Origin: an uncultured Fluviicola sp.
Lineage (GTDB): Bacteria > Bacteroidota > Bacteroidia > Flavobacteriales_D > Crocinitomicaceae
DNA: 64,000 nt
Assembly (NCBI GenBank): GCA_913009205.1
Contig: CAJVYC010000006.1
Coordinates: 62,001 to 126,000, forward strand
Direction: 5' to 3'
The notes beneath the pieces are model-generated. The model saw only the letters and a program-made list of their open reading frames with translations, was not told the origin of the DNA and made no database searches. Position 1 is the stretch's first letter. Each line of letters starts with the position of its first letter. Position numbers and translations under genes: made by a program. Shown one piece after another: positions 1 through 9,786 of the stretch.

Positions 1-894
1 TTCTTTGCCCTTTAAACTATAATAGACAGCGACATCAATACTTTGATTTTGATAATTGATCGATTTCTTGTCTGAAAATGCCACTTGACCAGTCTCCAAA
101 GTGGTGACATTACTTGAAGACGTTTGAAGTGTTTTTCCAGATGGATCGATTACACTCATATAAACGATTTTGTTTCCTCCATCCGTAATTGGGTTTTTGC
201 CAATTGTGAATTCAGAACGAATTTGAACGACCTTTCTAGCTCTAGACTCTTCACCCATCTCGTTGTTCAGTTTTTGCTTCAAACCAACGGATTTTATAGA
301 ATAGGCATTTAACTTTTGACCTTCTTTAATTTTCACAAAGCGATCATCCGCTAATTGAGCTGCAGAATCTCGAGACGCTGCAGTATAACCTAAAGTCTGA
401 GTAGTTTCATCAAGATCATTTCTTAAACCGTAATTCAAGGTATGTAAAGAGTCAATTTCATAAACATAACCTCTCATAATATCTCTTAACCCAGCAATCT
501 CGGTTTTTTGTCGTGCAACAATAGAAGCATTAATTCTCCCCGATTTTTGGCTTGCATCAAGATCTGCCATCAAAAGCTCTATGGCTTTTTTTTGAGAATC
601 AATTGCTGCATTTTGTTCTGGAGTGCCGTTCTTCTTAAGCTCGTCATAGGTTCTAAGCATGGTTACGAAATCCTCGCGAAGATCGTTCGACATATCACCG
701 ACATACTCCTTCAGCATTTCATTCATGACTTTCATGTCTTGAGTGAGCTTTGTATTATCTAATTCAGTTTCGTTCAAAGCAGTATTCTTGGAGGACCACA
801 TGTAGCCCATAATACCCAACATTATTAACAGCATAATAACGATGGCAATAAAGGCACCGTTACTTTTTTTTGGGGAGTTCATTTCTTCAGACAT
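1..894 (-). CDS. Partial membrane-anchored coiled-coil protein, function unknown
   Basis: The reading frame is open from the ATG at 894 to the window edge, so 298 residues are visible and the C-terminus is missing. A short charged N-terminus (MSEEMNSPKKS) is followed by one hydrophobic segment at about residues 13-32, which predicts a single membrane anchor. The next ~170 residues are rich in E, K, D, L and A and look like coiled coil (for example NAAIDSQKKAIELLMADLDA). The last ~100 visible residues look like a beta-rich domain (IVYMSVIDPSGKTLQTS). I do not recognise a named family; proteins of this general design are common in Bacteroidota. A second in-frame ATG at 882 is possible. It is separated from purS by about 100 bp. 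Confidence 0.75.
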   Translation of the reverse strand, partial: MSEEMNSPKKSNGAFIAIVIMLLIMLGIMGYMWSSKNTALNETELDNTKLTQDMKVMNEMLKEYVGDMSNDLREDFVTMLRTYDELKKNGTPEQNAAIDSQKKAIELLMADLDASQKSGRINASIVARQKTEIAGLRDIMRGYVYEIDSLHTLNYGLRNDLDETTQTLGYTAASRDSAAQLADDRFVKIKEGQKLNAYSIKSVGLKQKLNNEMGEESRARKVVQIRSEFTIGKNPITDGGNKIVYMSVIDPSGKTLQTSSSNVTTLETGQVAFSDKKSINYQNQSIDVAVYYSLKGKE

Positions 895-991
895 AAACCG
901 TAATTTAGGAGATACACGTAATATACGAATGTATAGCGTAAATATTCAATCTTAATTCCAAAAAAAAATGTAATTTTTCTGGGGAAAGAAT

Positions 992-1243
992 TTATGCTTC
1001 CTCTAAAGAGTAGGTGTAACTCTCCATGATTTGGTTGGCCAACAATTTCTTACATGCCTGATCTACCATTTGATCGGCTGCTTCTTGATTACCCGCTTCA
1101 ACAAATAATCTAACGTGTCTACCAATTCGAACACTTTCAATAGAATCCAAACCTATATTCTTCATACTACTAGTCACTGCTTTTCCTTGAGGGTCTAACA
1201 ATGCATCCAATGGCATCACGTCTATTTCGGCCTTAAATCTCAT
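992..1243 (-). CDS. purS: Phosphoribosylformylglycinamidine synthase subunit PurS
   Basis: The product is 83 residues, the usual PurS length. PurS is the small subunit of the three-part FGAM synthase (PurS, PurL, PurQ), which converts FGAR to FGAM in purine synthesis and helps pass ammonia from PurQ to PurL. The visible pattern fits the family: an N-terminal beta strand (MRFKAEIDVMPLDALLDPQGKA), the conserved motif around IESVRIGRHVRLFVEA, and a C-terminal helix ending near residue 80 (KKLLANQIMESYTY). The ATG lies inside the 3' end of pssA (11-bp overlap), so the two are probably cotranscribed and translationally coupled. No purL or purQ is nearby. The family call rests on recalled sequence pattern. 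Confidence 0.85.
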   Translation of the reverse strand: MRFKAEIDVMPLDALLDPQGKAVTSSMKNIGLDSIESVRIGRHVRLFVEAGNQEAADQMVDQACKKLLANQIMESYTYSLEEA

Positions 1244-2024
1244 CCTTCTTCTTTTTTAAAAATATGATTCCTACTAACGATAAAATCAGATACAAACTTA
1301 CAATTAATGCAATAGACCAAGTCTGGAAAATCAAAATTAATACAGTACTTATTAACAAAAATAAATATCTGATTTCATTCGTTTTCCACCCAAAGGATTT
1401 AAACTTTAATGCGAACATTGGAAGGGGCACAACCATAAGCAAACTCATGATGACAATCAGAATGGATAGGTTGAAGGGGTCGTAAAGCATTTGCATTGCT
1501 GGGGTATACGTAACATCAGAATAGCACAGAACCAATGGGAACGTCATGAAAAACAGGGTAAGCGCAGGAGTTGGCAATCCAATAAAACTGTTTGTTTGTC
1601 TTTTATCGACATTGAATTTCGCTAACCTAAACATGGCAAAAAACGGAATAAATAACGCGAAAAACGGAAGCGCAAACAACTGATGACCTTCGAATATATC
1701 CCATAAGAATGCGTCCATGTTATAATTGATCACTTCATAATGATGATTGTTAATAAAATCACGAACATCCATTGACATTATTACCATCATAATAATTCCT
1801 GGCGCGATTCCAAAAGTCACCATATCAGCCAATGAATCCATTTGTTTTCCCAGTTCCCCATCGGACCCTATAAGTCTGGCTATAAACCCATCAAGAAAAT
1901 CGAAAATTGCACCAGCAAAAATCGCAAAAGGAGCTAAATCTATCCGTCCCATTATAGCTAAAAGAATGGCTACAATACCAGACAGCATATTAGCTGCAGT
2001 AAAGAAATTGGCTATATTAAACAT
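1233..2024 (-). CDS. pssA: CDP-diacylglycerol--serine O-phosphatidyltransferase
   Basis: PssA joins serine to CDP-diacylglycerol to make phosphatidylserine, the precursor of phosphatidylethanolamine, at the inner membrane. The 263-residue product carries the full CDP-alcohol phosphatidyltransferase signature DG-x2-AR-x8-G-x3-D-x3-D: D45 G46, A49 R50, G59, D63 and D67. The remainder is hydrophobic with several membrane segments, ending in a lysine-rich tail (KKKKDEI). The length is normal for the short PssA type. It overlaps purS by 11 bp downstream on the same strand, an unusual pairing of lipid and purine genes. porV starts divergently about 140 bp away. Confidence 0.93.
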   Translation of the reverse strand: MFNIANFFTAANMLSGIVAILLAIMGRIDLAPFAIFAGAIFDFLDGFIARLIGSDGELGKQMDSLADMVTFGIAPGIIMMVIMSMDVRDFINNHHYEVINYNMDAFLWDIFEGHQLFALPFFALFIPFFAMFRLAKFNVDKRQTNSFIGLPTPALTLFFMTFPLVLCYSDVTYTPAMQMLYDPFNLSILIVIMSLLMVVPLPMFALKFKSFGWKTNEIRYLFLLISTVLILIFQTWSIALIVSLYLILSLVGIIFLKKKKDEI

Positions 2025-2162
2025 TGGATACTATAAAATATTAAATTTGTTTAAAAAAATCAACTGAAGACGTCTAATATCCATCTAATAATTGACCTAC
2101 ATTACAAAGAATACAATTTTTTAGTGAAAATACTGTTAATGACATATAAAAATCTACAATTG

Positions 2163-3290
2163 ATGAAAGCCAAAGGTTTAGTTATTATATGTTCACTATT
2201 ATGTTCTGTGCAGCTTAGTTCAGCGCAATCAGATCCAGGATTAACAAATACAATCGCTCCAAAATATTCAAATGAATTCCTCTCCATTGGAGTAGGTGCA
2301 GAAGCATTAGGTCAAGCCAATGCTGTTGTTGCCCAGACAAACGGCGTGAATTCTGGCTATTGGAATCCAGCAGGATTGACACATGTTGATAAATGGCTAG
2401 AAGTCGGATTGATGCACTCAGAATACTTTGCGGGAATTGCGAAATACGATTATTTAGGACTCGCACATTCTATTGATGAAAAAAGCACCATTGGATTTAC
2501 AGCTATTCGTTTCGCGGTAGACGACATTCCAAACACAACTCAATTAATCGATAACAATGGAAACATCGATTACGATAGAATAACATCTTTTACAGCAGCT
2601 GATTACGGATTTTTGTTTTCATACGCTAGAAAACTCCCCATTAAAGGACTGAGCGTAGGTGGGACTTTCAAAGTTATCCATAGAAAGATTGGGAGTTTCG
2701 CGAAATCATGGGGATTCGGAATTGATGCCGGAGCTCAGTATGAAACGAAGAACAAATGGAAATTCGGTTTGATGTTAAGGGATGTAACCTCAACATTTAA
2801 TGCTTGGGTATTTACTTTGGACAGCGAAACACAAGAGGTATTTTTAAATACTGGAAATGCACTTCCAGAAAACGGACTCGAATTGACTTTGCCAAGAATT
2901 ATTCTTGCAGGTTACAGAAAGTTTGATCTCGGAAAAAAAGGAATTTACGCTTCAAGTGAAATTGACATTGATATCACAACTGATGGTCGACGTAATACTG
3001 TCTTAAAAACAGACCTCTTTTCCTTTGATCCTCATGTTGGAGTTGAAATTGGCTTTAAAAATTATGTTCAATTGAGAGCAGGTGTTTCGAACATGCAATT
3101 CGTTAAAAATTTCGATGATTCTGAATCACTTAACATACAACCAAACATTGGAATAGGATTAAATATAAAAAACTTCTACCTTGACTACGCGTTTACAGAT
3201 ATCGGCGACGCTTCAGTGTCACTTTATTCACATATCGTTTCGCTAAGAATAAAACTTAATAAGCCCGATGGACTTGCTACAACTAAATGA
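2163..3290 (+). CDS. porV: Type IX secretion system outer membrane protein PorV (LptO)
   Basis: PorV is an outer-membrane barrel of the FadL fold that carries T9SS cargo to the PorU sortase. I chose the ATG at 2163 because it gives a clean signal peptide (MKAKGLVIICSLLCSVQLSSAQ) and a 375-residue product of usual length; an upstream ATG at 2124 adds 13 residues before that signal. Family features are the start of the mature protein (APKYSNEFLSIGVGAEALGQAN), the NSGYWNPAGL motif and alternating beta strands to the end. Its stop overlaps the porU start (ATGA), so the two form one transcript, matching the known functional link between PorV and PorU. Confidence 0.93.
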   Translation: MKAKGLVIICSLLCSVQLSSAQSDPGLTNTIAPKYSNEFLSIGVGAEALGQANAVVAQTNGVNSGYWNPAGLTHVDKWLEVGLMHSEYFAGIAKYDYLGLAHSIDEKSTIGFTAIRFAVDDIPNTTQLIDNNGNIDYDRITSFTAADYGFLFSYARKLPIKGLSVGGTFKVIHRKIGSFAKSWGFGIDAGAQYETKNKWKFGLMLRDVTSTFNAWVFTLDSETQEVFLNTGNALPENGLELTLPRIILAGYRKFDLGKKGIYASSEIDIDITTDGRRNTVLKTDLFSFDPHVGVEIGFKNYVQLRAGVSNMQFVKNFDDSESLNIQPNIGIGLNIKNFYLDYAFTDIGDASVSLYSHIVSLRIKLNKPDGLATTK

Positions 3291-6200
3291 AAACAGGACA
3301 ATACACAGCTCTACTTCTTCTGCTCTTTTCGTCGTTTATAACGAACGCACAGAGCTATGGGAACGAGTGGATCGCTTATAATCAATCTTATTATACATTT
3401 CAAATCCACGAAACTGGAATTTACAAACTGGATTATGCGACATTAAATGCATCTGGAATTCCACTTTCATCGTTTCAATCAGATAATATTCAAATTGTCG
3501 GGAAGGAAAAGGAAATTCCAATCCATGTGGCCGATGGTGGTGATAATTCTATTGACCCAGGTGATTACGTCTTGTTTTATGCCGAACGCAATGACGGATG
3601 GCTGGATTCTACCATATTCGCAGACCCAAATCACATAGGAAACCCTGGATACAGTCTTTACAATGATACTTTGTTGTATTTCTTCACTTGGAATTCGAGT
3701 ACGAATAACTCAAGATACGTAGTTGAATCAGATGTGAATTTTGGTACTTTTTCTTCCGTATCTGATTTTATAATCGAAAAACACGAGACTTCTTTGTTTC
3801 AAGAATATTTCGAAGGCGTCAAAATATCGAATGCTTCAAGCTCCTTCTATACCGCAGGTGAAGGTTGGGGGAAAAGCAAAAACAATGGAGCATCCGGAGG
3901 ACATATTAGTTATTTAACTGCAATTACCCCCTCTCCCTATTCAGGATCGGGTGCACCAAATGCTGTTTTTACTGGACGCTCGGTTTCTGTTTCTGATGCG
4001 AGCACATCAATACCTGGTGGCGATAATCACCACTCAAGTTGGGTTATTGGCGTTTCAAATACAATTCTTCAGGACACTACTTGGAAGGGATACAAGCAAA
4101 ATAGAGCTTATGCTAGTTTTAATCCAACCCTTTTATCAAACGGAAACACCACCGTTCAATACCAAATAATTGGCGACCTGAATGCACTTACGGATTTTCA
4201 ATCTCCACAATATTTTTCAATAGAATATCCAAGAGCATTAAATTTTAATGGCAGCAGCTCTTTAGATTTTGAAGTTCTTAATGACCCTCAAGGAAAAATC
4301 AGATTGGACATTGTGTCTGCGGGTTACAACCAACCTTTAATGCTTGTTCATGGTGATACACCTCGAATTGTTCCTTTTGTTCCCAACGGTGGATTTCATT
4401 CTGTTCTAATTCCAAATAGTGGAAATGGTGCAAGCCAATCGGTGATTTACAAGGACTCATCAATGATCCTAAATGTTGGACCATTAACTGCCGTAAACGA
4501 AAACGGTAGTTTCACAGATTTCTCAACCGCAAACTTAGAAGGTGCGCTTATTTTAATTTACCACCCATTATTGCAAGGTCCTTCTGAGCAATACGAAGTA
4601 CACAGAACCAGCCCATTAGGAGGAAGTTATAACGTATTAATGGGGAACGTCGAAGAATTGTATTTACAATTTGGAGGGGGAGTTCAAAAGCACACAAACG
4701 GTGTACGCCGATTTGTAGATTTCGTTTACGACAATTCAACAGCAAAACCAGTTGGATTGTTTTTAATGGGAAAAGGCCTGCGAGAATCGACCTTCAACCT
4801 CACAACTTCCGACGGTCCTGGAACGAGGCAAAATGCCGCACGTTTCGGAATGCAATTAATTCCTTCATTTGGACAGCCATCTAGTGATGTTGCTATCACG
4901 GCGAGTTTAGTCTCTGGCGGTACAATGTGGTCTCCACTGATGCCAACAGGCAGGATTTCAGCAAGAGACAGCGTTGAATTACAAGATTATTTAAACAAAG
5001 TTATCGAATACGAGGCGGAACAGGATCCAATGTCTGTTTATAACTCTGCAACTAAAGATTGGCAGAAACATGTAATTCATTTCGCTGGAGGCTCTAATGC
5101 GACTGAACACCAACTATTCCAGTCAAACATGAACAGCATGGAGTCGAAAATAGCTACAAGCTTTTTTGGAGCTGATGTAATGCGCGTTTACAAATCAAGT
5201 TCAAACCCATTAGATCCGACAATTTTGTCAGGTGTCACCGATCGAATTTCTGAAGGAGTTAGTTTAATGAGTTACTTCGGTCACGCATCAGGAACAAATA
5301 GTGGATTTGAAATTAATCTGGACGATGCTGCTAATTGGGATAATCAAGGGAAATATCCCGTGATGCTTGTTAACTCCTGCTACAATGGGAATATTTTTCA
5401 AGCTACAAACTCAAAATCAGAGGAATTTGTACAAGTTGCTAACTATGGTGCAATTGCCTACATCGCTTCCGTTGGACTTGGATTTGCAAACACACTCAAT
5501 GACTACTGTCAAAATTTTTACACGAAACTAAGTAATACGGAATACGGCTCTACTCTGGGCCAATTGATGAAGTCCAATATTGAGTCGATGCAAACATTCA
5601 ACTCTCTTACACTAGAAACGACCTGCATGCAAATGGTGTTAAATGGCGATCCAATGTTGAAAATAAATCCGCATTTAGCTCCAGAGATTGAAATGACCCC
5701 TCAAAATATATCGTTCTCGCCAACAGACTTCAATTTAACTGTTGACTCTATTACAGTCGAAATTGATCTTAAAAATTTAGGCCAGTCCATTGCAGATACT
5801 TTCTATGTTGTAGTGGAACGAAATATCCCAAACAGCGCTATAGATTCAATTTACATCATCCCCGTTTTAGGACTTGATTATACAAAAACAGTGACGTTAA
5901 AAATGCCATTGCAACCCAATATCGCTGTTGGAATCAACAACTTTAACATCACAGTTGACATTCCATCTACTGTTCCAGAGCAGTATGATGAGATTGGTAA
6001 CAATCAAGTATTAACGAGTCTTTTCATTAACATTGATGGAATTGTCCCCGTCGTACCCTATGAATTTGCAGTTGTCCCAGATAGCTTAGTCACTGTGAAG
6101 GCATCAACAGTCAATCCTATTGGCGACTTCAATACCTACCGTTTTGAAATTGACACTGTTGATTTTGAAGGAACAGTTCCTCAAAGTGGCGAATACCGTT

Positions 6201-8473
6201 ACTCTATTCAATCTAGTCTAGGTGGAGTTAAAGAAGTCGACCCAATGGATTGGAATAGTGTTACAACTGGACTAAGTAAGCCTTTGGTTTGTGAAGACAG
6301 CACCGTATACTTTTGGAGAACTTCAATTGTTGGAGATGATGTTTGGCAAGAATCATCATTCCAATACATAAAAGGGAAAACAGGCTGGGGACAAGACCAC
6401 TTCTATCAATTCAAGAAGAATGGTTTTTTCAATATTGATTACGATAGACTGGCGCGACGTAGAGAGTTCGCGCCAAACACGAAACAATTGGAGTGTGTTG
6501 TAAATGGATTCGATGGAACTATTCAAATTTATTACAATCGATATTCAATAGATGGAAACCTAATAACATATGGTATTGGTGCAGGTTTAAGTCACAAGTT
6601 ATTGGTTGCAGTTCTTGATTCAGTAACATTAGAACCTTGGGGGACTTATTTAGCTGATACCACAGGACCATTTAACGTGATCTACAATCCCAATAATCAA
6701 TTTGGAAACAACAACAATAACAATACATATGTATGGAAGTATTTTACCTTTTTACAAAGTGATCCAGCTCAATTAGCGGCCTTCCAAAACATGGTATTGG
6801 ATTCAGTTCCAAACGGGCAGCATATGCTAATCTACTCTCCAATGGGGGCTCGATATGACTTATGGGACGCACTTGACTCCGTAAACATGTATAATACATT
6901 TGCGGCATTGGGAAGCGATAGTATCTATGCAGGCCGACCCAACCACGCCTTTGCCATGTATGTTAAAAAAGGATACCCCTCCAGTTCCATTGAAAATGTT
7001 GCTACGAGTATGAATGGTGAAACAAGCATAGTAGCGAACATGGTTGGTGATAACACAGGATTAGAGACGTCCACTACAATCGGACCTGCTTCTAACTGGG
7101 GATCAATACACTGGAAGCAAGACCCTGATGAAGCTATCACTTTTGACTCGACAGCACTAACTATAAAAGCTTTTAACATCTTTGGCGTTGAGCAAATTTC
7201 AATTGATACCTTATTCAGTTTGAATGACTCTATTATCAACCTCAACCCAATAATAGACGCCTCTTTGTATCCTTACATTAATTTGAAAGCTACATACCGC
7301 GATCCTGTTAATTTAACTCCAGCCCAAGTAGATCGTTGGCATGTACTTTTTACTCCTCTTCCTGAGGCTGCGATTGACGGAACAAGTCAATACACTTGGA
7401 CACTTCCAAATGATACATTACAAGAAGGTGAGGATGTTCAATTTGCCGTTGACGTTAAAAACATATATACCATTGACATGGATTCGCTTTTGATTTCCTA
7501 TTGGGTGGAAGACAAGAACAATACGAAGCAATTTATTGCTTATCCGCGTCAAGATTCATTGAAAGCTGGACAAGTGCTTAGAGACACAATGACCTTCAGT
7601 ACAGTCGGGCTCGGTGGAATTAATTCGCTCTGGATGGAAGTAAATCCTTATGTGAATGGAAGTTTATACATCACAGATCAACCTGAACAGCAACATTTCA
7701 ATAATTTACTCCAAATTCCATTCTTTGTTAAACCAGATGACGAAAACCCAATCCTGGATGTTACATTTAATGGAAATCACATTCTAAACGGCGATATTAT
7801 TGACCCGAACAGTGAATTGTTGATTACACTGAAAGATGACAATGACTTCCTTATTATGGATAACATTTCAGACACGACGCTATTTGGGATTTACTTAACA
7901 GATCCAAATGGACTTCAGAAAAGAATCCCTTTCGATGATGCTATTGGAAATACAGTTATGCAATGGGTTCCTGCAACATCTCAAAACAAACGTTTTAAAA
8001 TTATTTGGCCGGCAGAATTCACATTGGATGGGACCTACACTCTATTTGTTCAAGGAGCAGATCGAAGTGGCAATGTTTCTGGTGAAATTGAATACAAAGT
8101 TACTTTCGAGATTATTCATGAGTCGACAATCACGGCAATGATGAATTATCCAAATCCATTCAGCACGAGTACGCGCTTTGTGTTTACATTGACGGGATCA
8201 GATGTTCCTGACGATATTATAATTCAAATCATGACCGTTACAGGACGAGTAGTGAGAGAAATAACTGAAGACCAACTGGGATTAATTCAAATCGGAAGAA
8301 ACATCACTGAGTACGCTTGGGATGGAACGGACGAATTTGGCGATCCACTTGCGAATGGCGTTTATTTATACCGAGTTAAAGCTCTTATAAATGGTGAAAG
8401 CATAGAGCATAGAGCTTCTGGCGCTGATCAGTATTTCAAGAAGGACTTCGGTAAGATGTATTTGATGCGTTAG
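3287..8473 (+). CDS. porU: Type IX secretion system sortase PorU (C25 cysteine peptidase)
   Basis: PorU removes the C-terminal signal of T9SS cargo and attaches cargo to the cell surface. The product is 1728 residues. A signal peptide (about 1-22) is followed by a beta-rich N-terminal region and a gingipain-like C25 peptidase domain. The expected catalytic dyad is visible as His666 in SYFGHASG and Cys698 in VNSCYNG. A long stretch of beta-sandwich-like sequence fills about 790-1610. Residues 1618-1728 form a FlgD-Ig/T9SS C-terminal domain starting NYPNPFS and including NGVYLYRVKAL. It is clearly longer than P. gingivalis PorU (about 1160), the extra length lying between peptidase and C-terminal domain. 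It overlaps porV by 4 bp. Confidence 0.93.
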   Translation: MKTGQYTALLLLLFSSFITNAQSYGNEWIAYNQSYYTFQIHETGIYKLDYATLNASGIPLSSFQSDNIQIVGKEKEIPIHVADGGDNSIDPGDYVLFYAERNDGWLDSTIFADPNHIGNPGYSLYNDTLLYFFTWNSSTNNSRYVVESDVNFGTFSSVSDFIIEKHETSLFQEYFEGVKISNASSSFYTAGEGWGKSKNNGASGGHISYLTAITPSPYSGSGAPNAVFTGRSVSVSDASTSIPGGDNHHSSWVIGVSNTILQDTTWKGYKQNRAYASFNPTLLSNGNTTVQYQIIGDLNALTDFQSPQYFSIEYPRALNFNGSSSLDFEVLNDPQGKIRLDIVSAGYNQPLMLVHGDTPRIVPFVPNGGFHSVLIPNSGNGASQSVIYKDSSMILNVGPLTAVNENGSFTDFSTANLEGALILIYHPLLQGPSEQYEVHRTSPLGGSYNVLMGNVEELYLQFGGGVQKHTNGVRRFVDFVYDNSTAKPVGLFLMGKGLRESTFNLTTSDGPGTRQNAARFGMQLIPSFGQPSSDVAITASLVSGGTMWSPLMPTGRISARDSVELQDYLNKVIEYEAEQDPMSVYNSATKDWQKHVIHFAGGSNATEHQLFQSNMNSMESKIATSFFGADVMRVYKSSSNPLDPTILSGVTDRISEGVSLMSYFGHASGTNSGFEINLDDAANWDNQGKYPVMLVNSCYNGNIFQATNSKSEEFVQVANYGAIAYIASVGLGFANTLNDYCQNFYTKLSNTEYGSTLGQLMKSNIESMQTFNSLTLETTCMQMVLNGDPMLKINPHLAPEIEMTPQNISFSPTDFNLTVDSITVEIDLKNLGQSIADTFYVVVERNIPNSAIDSIYIIPVLGLDYTKTVTLKMPLQPNIAVGINNFNITVDIPSTVPEQYDEIGNNQVLTSLFINIDGIVPVVPYEFAVVPDSLVTVKASTVNPIGDFNTYRFEIDTVDFEGTVPQSGEYRYSIQSSLGGVKEVDPMDWNSVTTGLSKPLVCEDSTVYFWRTSIVGDDVWQESSFQYIKGKTGWGQDHFYQFKKNGFFNIDYDRLARRREFAPNTKQLECVVNGFDGTIQIYYNRYSIDGNLITYGIGAGLSHKLLVAVLDSVTLEPWGTYLADTTGPFNVIYNPNNQFGNNNNNNTYVWKYFTFLQSDPAQLAAFQNMVLDSVPNGQHMLIYSPMGARYDLWDALDSVNMYNTFAALGSDSIYAGRPNHAFAMYVKKGYPSSSIENVATSMNGETSIVANMVGDNTGLETSTTIGPASNWGSIHWKQDPDEAITFDSTALTIKAFNIFGVEQISIDTLFSLNDSIINLNPIIDASLYPYINLKATYRDPVNLTPAQVDRWHVLFTPLPEAAIDGTSQYTWTLPNDTLQEGEDVQFAVDVKNIYTIDMDSLLISYWVEDKNNTKQFIAYPRQDSLKAGQVLRDTMTFSTVGLGGINSLWMEVNPYVNGSLYITDQPEQQHFNNLLQIPFFVKPDDENPILDVTFNGNHILNGDIIDPNSELLITLKDDNDFLIMDNISDTTLFGIYLTDPNGLQKRIPFDDAIGNTVMQWVPATSQNKRFKIIWPAEFTLDGTYTLFVQGADRSGNVSGEIEYKVTFEIIHESTITAMMNYPNPFSTSTRFVFTLTGSDVPDDIIIQIMTVTGRVVREITEDQLGLIQIGRNITEYAWDGTDEFGDPLANGVYLYRVKALINGESIEHRASGADQYFKKDFGKMYLMR

Positions 8474-8555
8474 ATTCGATAGTTCGAAGAGTTGTCAAAT
8501 CGGAAATTCAAAAAAGCGAAGCGAATCCAACAGCAAACCGTTCGAATAACCCATC

Positions 8556-9785
8556 TTAAAAAAACCGGCAACTAAAAATAGCCGTATCATCAACAAGATC
8601 TAGTTTTCCTTTCCATTCATCCAACTTAGAAAAGATAAGACTGTTCATGTCATTCATTCCCAATGGATAATAATTATTGACCAATTTAACGAGGCGTTCT
8701 GACCCGAAAAACTCTTCCGATTCGTTTTCAAGTTCTACAACACCGTCAGTATAGAGAACCATTGTTGTGTTCGGACTTAGGACTACTTCACCTATATTTA
8801 TAAACGGAAGTTCATCCAACATTCCCAAGCCAATCGTTCCTTGATCGAGATCTTTGACCGTTTTACCATTCGTTAAAAATGGATGATTGTGTCCTGCGTT
8901 GACGTAACTCATTTTGCGACTCACAGCGTCGTAATGCGCAACGAAGAATGTGATGAATTTTTCACCTTTCGCGCTGCTCATTACCTTTTCATTGAGCTCC
9001 TCCATAAGAGATTGCATTTCGAATTTCTTGTATTGAAACAAAGCGCGCAATGTGGCTTGGAAATTTGCCATTAACATCGCGGCCGAAACGCCTTTCCCAG
9101 AAACATCAGCAATGCAAATAATGTATTGGTCGTCGCCAAGAGGAATGAAATCATAATAGTCTCCACCTACTTCGTGACGCGGCTTATACATCGCTGAAAT
9201 ATCCATTTTATTATTTGTCGGCAAGTCAGCAGGGAAAAGCATTTTCTGCATTACAGAAGCGACCTCCAATTCCTTTTTAAGACGTTCTTGCTTAATATCA
9301 ACTTGAGCCATTCGCTTGTTCTCGATAGCCACAACAATGATATTTGCCAGGGTTTGAATAAAACTCATATAGTTGAGCGTCTTCGCAATATTCCCTTTTC
9401 GTTCTATTCCAGCAATTAGAATATAAGCCAATGAGCGGCCTTTATGCGAAACAGGAACAATAACATCAAAGTCCATTAATAAATCCGACTGAGAGGACTC
9501 TATTTCTGTGATTTCAAGGAAGCGACCCAATTCTCTGTCAACGTCTATGTTATTTACTTTTCCTTTGTACCCAACCCTTAATAAGCACGTCCAAGCATCT
9601 TGTTTATTAAAAAACACAAACTTGTCGTAACCGAGTTGCTCTCTTACGATAAACTCAAACAATCGTGTCAATTCAGCAACATCTTTGTTCAAATTTACAG
9701 CCGTAGTTATGTCCAATAGCGAATTCAACTTAAAATCTTTAAGCTCAATTTGACTTTCTAAACTTCTAACTACTTCTTCTCTCAT
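8556..9785 (-). CDS. GAF domain PP2C/SpoIIE-type serine phosphatase (RsbU-like)
   Basis: The 409-residue product has an N-terminal GAF-like sensor region (about 20-165), a short coiled linker, and a C-terminal PP2C phosphatase of the SpoIIE/RsbU type (about 195-409). Metal-binding aspartates appear in the expected motifs: GGDYYDF, IADVSGKG, LYTDGVVE and DDTAIF. The linker motif VASVMQKMLFP is typical of RsbU-like phosphatases that act on anti-anti-sigma (STAS) proteins; no STAS or RsbW gene is adjacent, so the substrate is unknown. No membrane segment is seen, so it should be cytoplasmic. It starts 1 bp after the lpxD homologue stops, and the two are very likely cotranscribed. Confidence 0.9.
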   Translation of the reverse strand: MREEVVRSLESQIELKDFKLNSLLDITTAVNLNKDVAELTRLFEFIVREQLGYDKFVFFNKQDAWTCLLRVGYKGKVNNIDVDRELGRFLEITEIESSQSDLLMDFDVIVPVSHKGRSLAYILIAGIERKGNIAKTLNYMSFIQTLANIIVVAIENKRMAQVDIKQERLKKELEVASVMQKMLFPADLPTNNKMDISAMYKPRHEVGGDYYDFIPLGDDQYIICIADVSGKGVSAAMLMANFQATLRALFQYKKFEMQSLMEELNEKVMSSAKGEKFITFFVAHYDAVSRKMSYVNAGHNHPFLTNGKTVKDLDQGTIGLGMLDELPFINIGEVVLSPNTTMVLYTDGVVELENESEEFFGSERLVKLVNNYYPLGMNDMNSLIFSKLDEWKGKLDLVDDTAIFSCRFF

Positions 9786-9786
9786 T

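Noticed and set aside
124-762. Plus-strand open frames at the window start
   Set aside because: They are shadows of the partial minus-strand coiled-coil gene, which has a clear start, membrane segment and coiled-coil composition.
6706-6728. AAC/AAT-rich short tandem stretch
   Set aside because: It lies inside porU and encodes a run of Asn residues; no sign of frame change or repeat expansion beyond this.
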